Source: an uncultured Lachnospiraceae bacterium (lineage in GTDB: Bacteria > Bacillota > Clostridia > Lachnospirales > Lachnospiraceae). From it: a DNA stretch of 7,929 nt. A program made the position numbers and the translations under genes. Positions 7,109-7,929 of this stretch are shown here, one piece after another. The DNA is taken from the NCBI GenBank assembly GCA_947174985.1, contig CAMWLB010000138.1, positions 1 through 7,929 on the forward strand, written 5' to 3'. Below the pieces are notes generated by a model, which worked only from the letters and a program-made list of their open reading frames with translations, was not told where the DNA came from and did no database searches. The stretch's first letter is position 1; each line of letters starts with the position of its first letter.

Positions 7109-7138
7109 TTGACAAATTGTACCCTTTTGGGATACAAT
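7109..7138 (+). promoter_or_regulatory. Promoter of the tRNA-Val/tRNA-Met operon
   Basis: A perfect TTGACA (7109-7114), an 18-bp spacer and TACAAT (7133-7138). Expected start near 7145, about 14 nt before the mature tRNA-Val 5' end. Strong consensus is normal for a stable RNA promoter. An imperfect palindrome overlaps the spacer and -10. Confidence 0.85.
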
Positions 7139-7158
7139 AGCAAAGTCGGTTGTGACAT

Positions 7159-7231
7159 GGGGTCTTAGCTCAGCTGGGAGAGCATCTGCCTTACAAGCAG
7201 AGGGTCATAGGTTCGAGCCCTATAGGCCCCA
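7159..7231 (+). tRNA. tRNA-Val, anticodon UAC
   Basis: A complete 73-nt cloverleaf. The acceptor arm GGGGTCT (7159-7165) pairs with AGGCCCC (7224-7230) with one T-G wobble. The D stem is GCTC/GAGC, the anticodon stem TCTGC/GCAGA, and the loop CTTACAA carries TAC at 7192-7194. The T arm is ATAGG/CCTAT with loop TTCGAGC. The discriminator is A7231. CCA is not encoded and must be added after processing. First gene of a two-tRNA transcript. Confidence 0.97.
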
Positions 7232-7233
7232 TT

Positions 7234-7254
7234 CCATTGACTTTCAGTCAATGG
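7234..7254 (+). other. Hairpin in the tRNA spacer
   Basis: CCATTGACT (7234-7242) and AGTCAATGG (7246-7254) form a perfect 9-bp stem with a TTC loop. It starts 3 nt after tRNA-Val and has no T tract, so it is more likely a processing or structural hairpin than a terminator. Confidence 0.6.
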
Positions 7255-7258
7255 GAGT

Positions 7259-7275
7259 GGAAGAGTCCATCTTCC
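7259..7275 (+). other. Second hairpin in the tRNA spacer
   Basis: GGAAGA (7259-7264) pairs with TCTTCC (7270-7275) around a GTCCA loop. Without a clear T run it is a weak terminator at best. With the preceding hairpin it fills most of the inter-tRNA spacer. Confidence 0.45.
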
Positions 7276-7290
7276 CAATTTCATAAAAAT

Positions 7291-7364
7291 GGCGAGATAG
7301 CTCAGTTGGCTAGAGCATACGGTTCATACCCGTAGTGTCGAGGGTTCGAATCCCCCTCTCGCTA
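7291..7364 (+). tRNA. Elongator tRNA-Met, anticodon CAU
   Basis: A 74-nt cloverleaf. The acceptor arm GGCGAGA (7291-7297) pairs with TCTCGCT (7357-7363), with a G1-T72 wobble. The D arm is GCTC/GAGC, the anticodon stem TACGG/CCGTA, and loop TTCATAC has CAT at 7325-7327. The T arm is GAGGG/CCCCC, with an A50-C64 mismatch (7341 against 7355). The discriminator is A7364; CCA is not encoded. It lacks the GGG/CCC anticodon-stem pairs and the unpaired 1-72 of initiator tRNA, so it is an elongator. A CAU tRNA-Ile is less likely given the TTCATAC loop. Confidence 0.94.
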
Positions 7365-7366
7365 CT

Positions 7367-7401
7367 AAAAATGCTGAAAACATCATGTTTTCAGCATTTT
7401 T
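7367..7401 (+). terminator. Terminator of the tRNA operon
   Basis: A perfect 16-bp stem: AAAAATGCTGAAAACA (7367-7382) pairs with TGTTTTCAGCATTTTT (7386-7401) around a TCA loop. The right arm itself ends in five T residues. It begins 3 nt after tRNA-Met. Its A/T symmetry means it could also work for transcription from the other side. Confidence 0.93.
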
Positions 7402-7514
7402 GAAATACAATTTCCAAGATTATATTGTATATAGAGCGGACGAGTTAACGATTGACGGGCACAGGTGTAAGAAATATGGCATGAAAGACACTTTGAAAAA
7501 TGTGTAGTGATTTA

Positions 7515-7543
7515 TTGGATTGGCAGAAATTGTATGATATAAA
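7515..7543 (+). promoter_or_regulatory. Possible promoter of the small AT-rich gene
   Basis: TTGGAT (7515-7520), a 17-bp spacer and TATAAA (7538-7543), with an extended -10 TG at 7535-7536. The expected start near 7550 sits right at the ribosome binding site, so the leader would be very short. Such matches arise easily in AT-rich DNA. The rest of 7402-7562 shows no convincing gene. Confidence 0.4.
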
Positions 7544-7562
7544 TAAGAAAGGGAGAGGCTTA

Positions 7563-7877
7563 ATGACAGCACAAGTTGGAGATTGGTTTATATATAAAGG
7601 AGATGATTATTCAATAGTTGCAATTAGTGAGCCGATACCGTTCAATCCGTTAGATTATGGAATAAAGCCGGTTGCATGTTGTACGGCATGTTGGAATGGA
7701 TATTGGTGTGATTATCATATCTCCAAAGAAGGAATTATACTAGAAAATCTATATATAAATGCTAAGGATGACTATTATCCTGAAATTAATAATGTGAGTC
7801 CTGAAAGAGAAGGAAAGAAATCTTTTAACTATATGGGACATCATCTTTATAAAAATTTAAATATATTTATTGAGTAG
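7563..7877 (+). CDS. Small protein of unknown function, probably truncated by an in-frame TAG
   Basis: A 104-residue reading frame starting MTAQVGDWFIYKGDDYSIVA. The ATG at 7563 is preceded by GGGAG 7 nt upstream. Aromatic and acidic residues are frequent, with cysteines clustered at CCTACWNGYWC (about 39-49); there is no signal peptide or membrane helix. The frame ends NIFIE followed by TAG at 7875-7877, but stays open for the remaining 17 codons and reads TGKILIGKDFINEYYIH, in the same style as the rest. This suggests the original protein was longer and that TAG replaced a sense codon, perhaps Tyr (TAT or TAC). Base composition is far more AT-rich than the upstream genes, which suggests transfer. 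From memory, proteins of this general look occur near polymorphic toxins as candidate immunity proteins; no toxin is visible here, so that role is a guess. Confidence 0.7.
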   Translation: MTAQVGDWFIYKGDDYSIVAISEPIPFNPLDYGIKPVACCTACWNGYWCDYHISKEGIILENLYINAKDDYYPEINNVSPEREGKKSFNYMGHHLYKNLNIFIE

Positions 7878-7929
7878 ACTGGAAAAATTCTTATAGGGAA
7901 AGATTTTATAAATGAATATTATATACATA
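7878..7929 (+). pseudogene. In-frame continuation of the small gene beyond the TAG
   Basis: Seventeen codons in the same frame as the 7563 gene, with no further stop, reaching the window edge. The translation TGKILIGKDFINEYYIH looks like genuine coding sequence and has no start codon of its own with a ribosome binding site. I read it as the detached C-terminal end of the same gene. Confidence 0.55.

Noticed and set aside
7385..7507. A 40-codon plus-strand frame beginning in the tRNA terminator loop and ending at TAG 7505-7507
   Set aside because: It has no ribosome binding site, its start lies inside the terminator hairpin, and I recognise no family. It could be a gene remnant, but an open frame this short is expected by chance in AT-rich DNA.

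Overview
The window looks like chromosomal DNA of a Gram-positive, moderate-GC Clostridia, most likely a Lachnospiraceae member. This is inferred from strong AGGAG-type ribosome binding sites, SigA-like promoters, a two-OB-fold SSB-like protein of a type I associate with that group, and overall gene style. I cannot name a genus.

Layout. The left edge (1-1002, minus strand) holds the N-terminal 334 residues of the translational GTPase TypA/BipA, with a near-consensus promoter. Divergent from it, on the plus strand, come a tandem-OB-fold single-stranded-DNA-binding-like gene (1213-1854), a divergent CobO/BtuR-type corrinoid adenosyltransferase (1938-2432) with its own strong promoter and a long hairpin terminator, a 663-residue PRiA4-ORF3/SAP-like/SEC-C multidomain protein of unknown function (2520-4511), and a P-type cation ATPase of about 794 residues (4662-7046). 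A tRNA operon follows: consensus promoter, tRNA-Val(UAC), a spacer with two hairpins, tRNA-Met(CAU) and a 16-bp hairpin terminator (7109-7401).

Downstream of the tRNA terminator the base composition drops to clearly AT-rich. It carries a small gene of unknown function (7563-7877) whose reading frame continues open past an in-frame TAG to the window end, so it looks like a gene broken by a nonsense mutation. A tRNA operon followed by AT-rich accessory-type sequence suggests the edge of an acquired region, but no integrase or attachment repeat is visible.

How the genes work together. They look like separate transcription units rather than one pathway: translation/stress (typA), DNA binding (SSB-like), corrinoid or nucleotide chemistry (CobO-like), an uncharacterised zinc-ligand protein, ion transport (P-type ATPase) and tRNA supply. 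I see no CRISPR array, transposon, phage module or clear multi-gene defence system. The most interesting points are the interrupted AT-rich gene, the altered motifs in the CobO-like protein and the ATPase, the unusual domain mix of the SEC-C protein, and several small repeats and hairpins near promoters.
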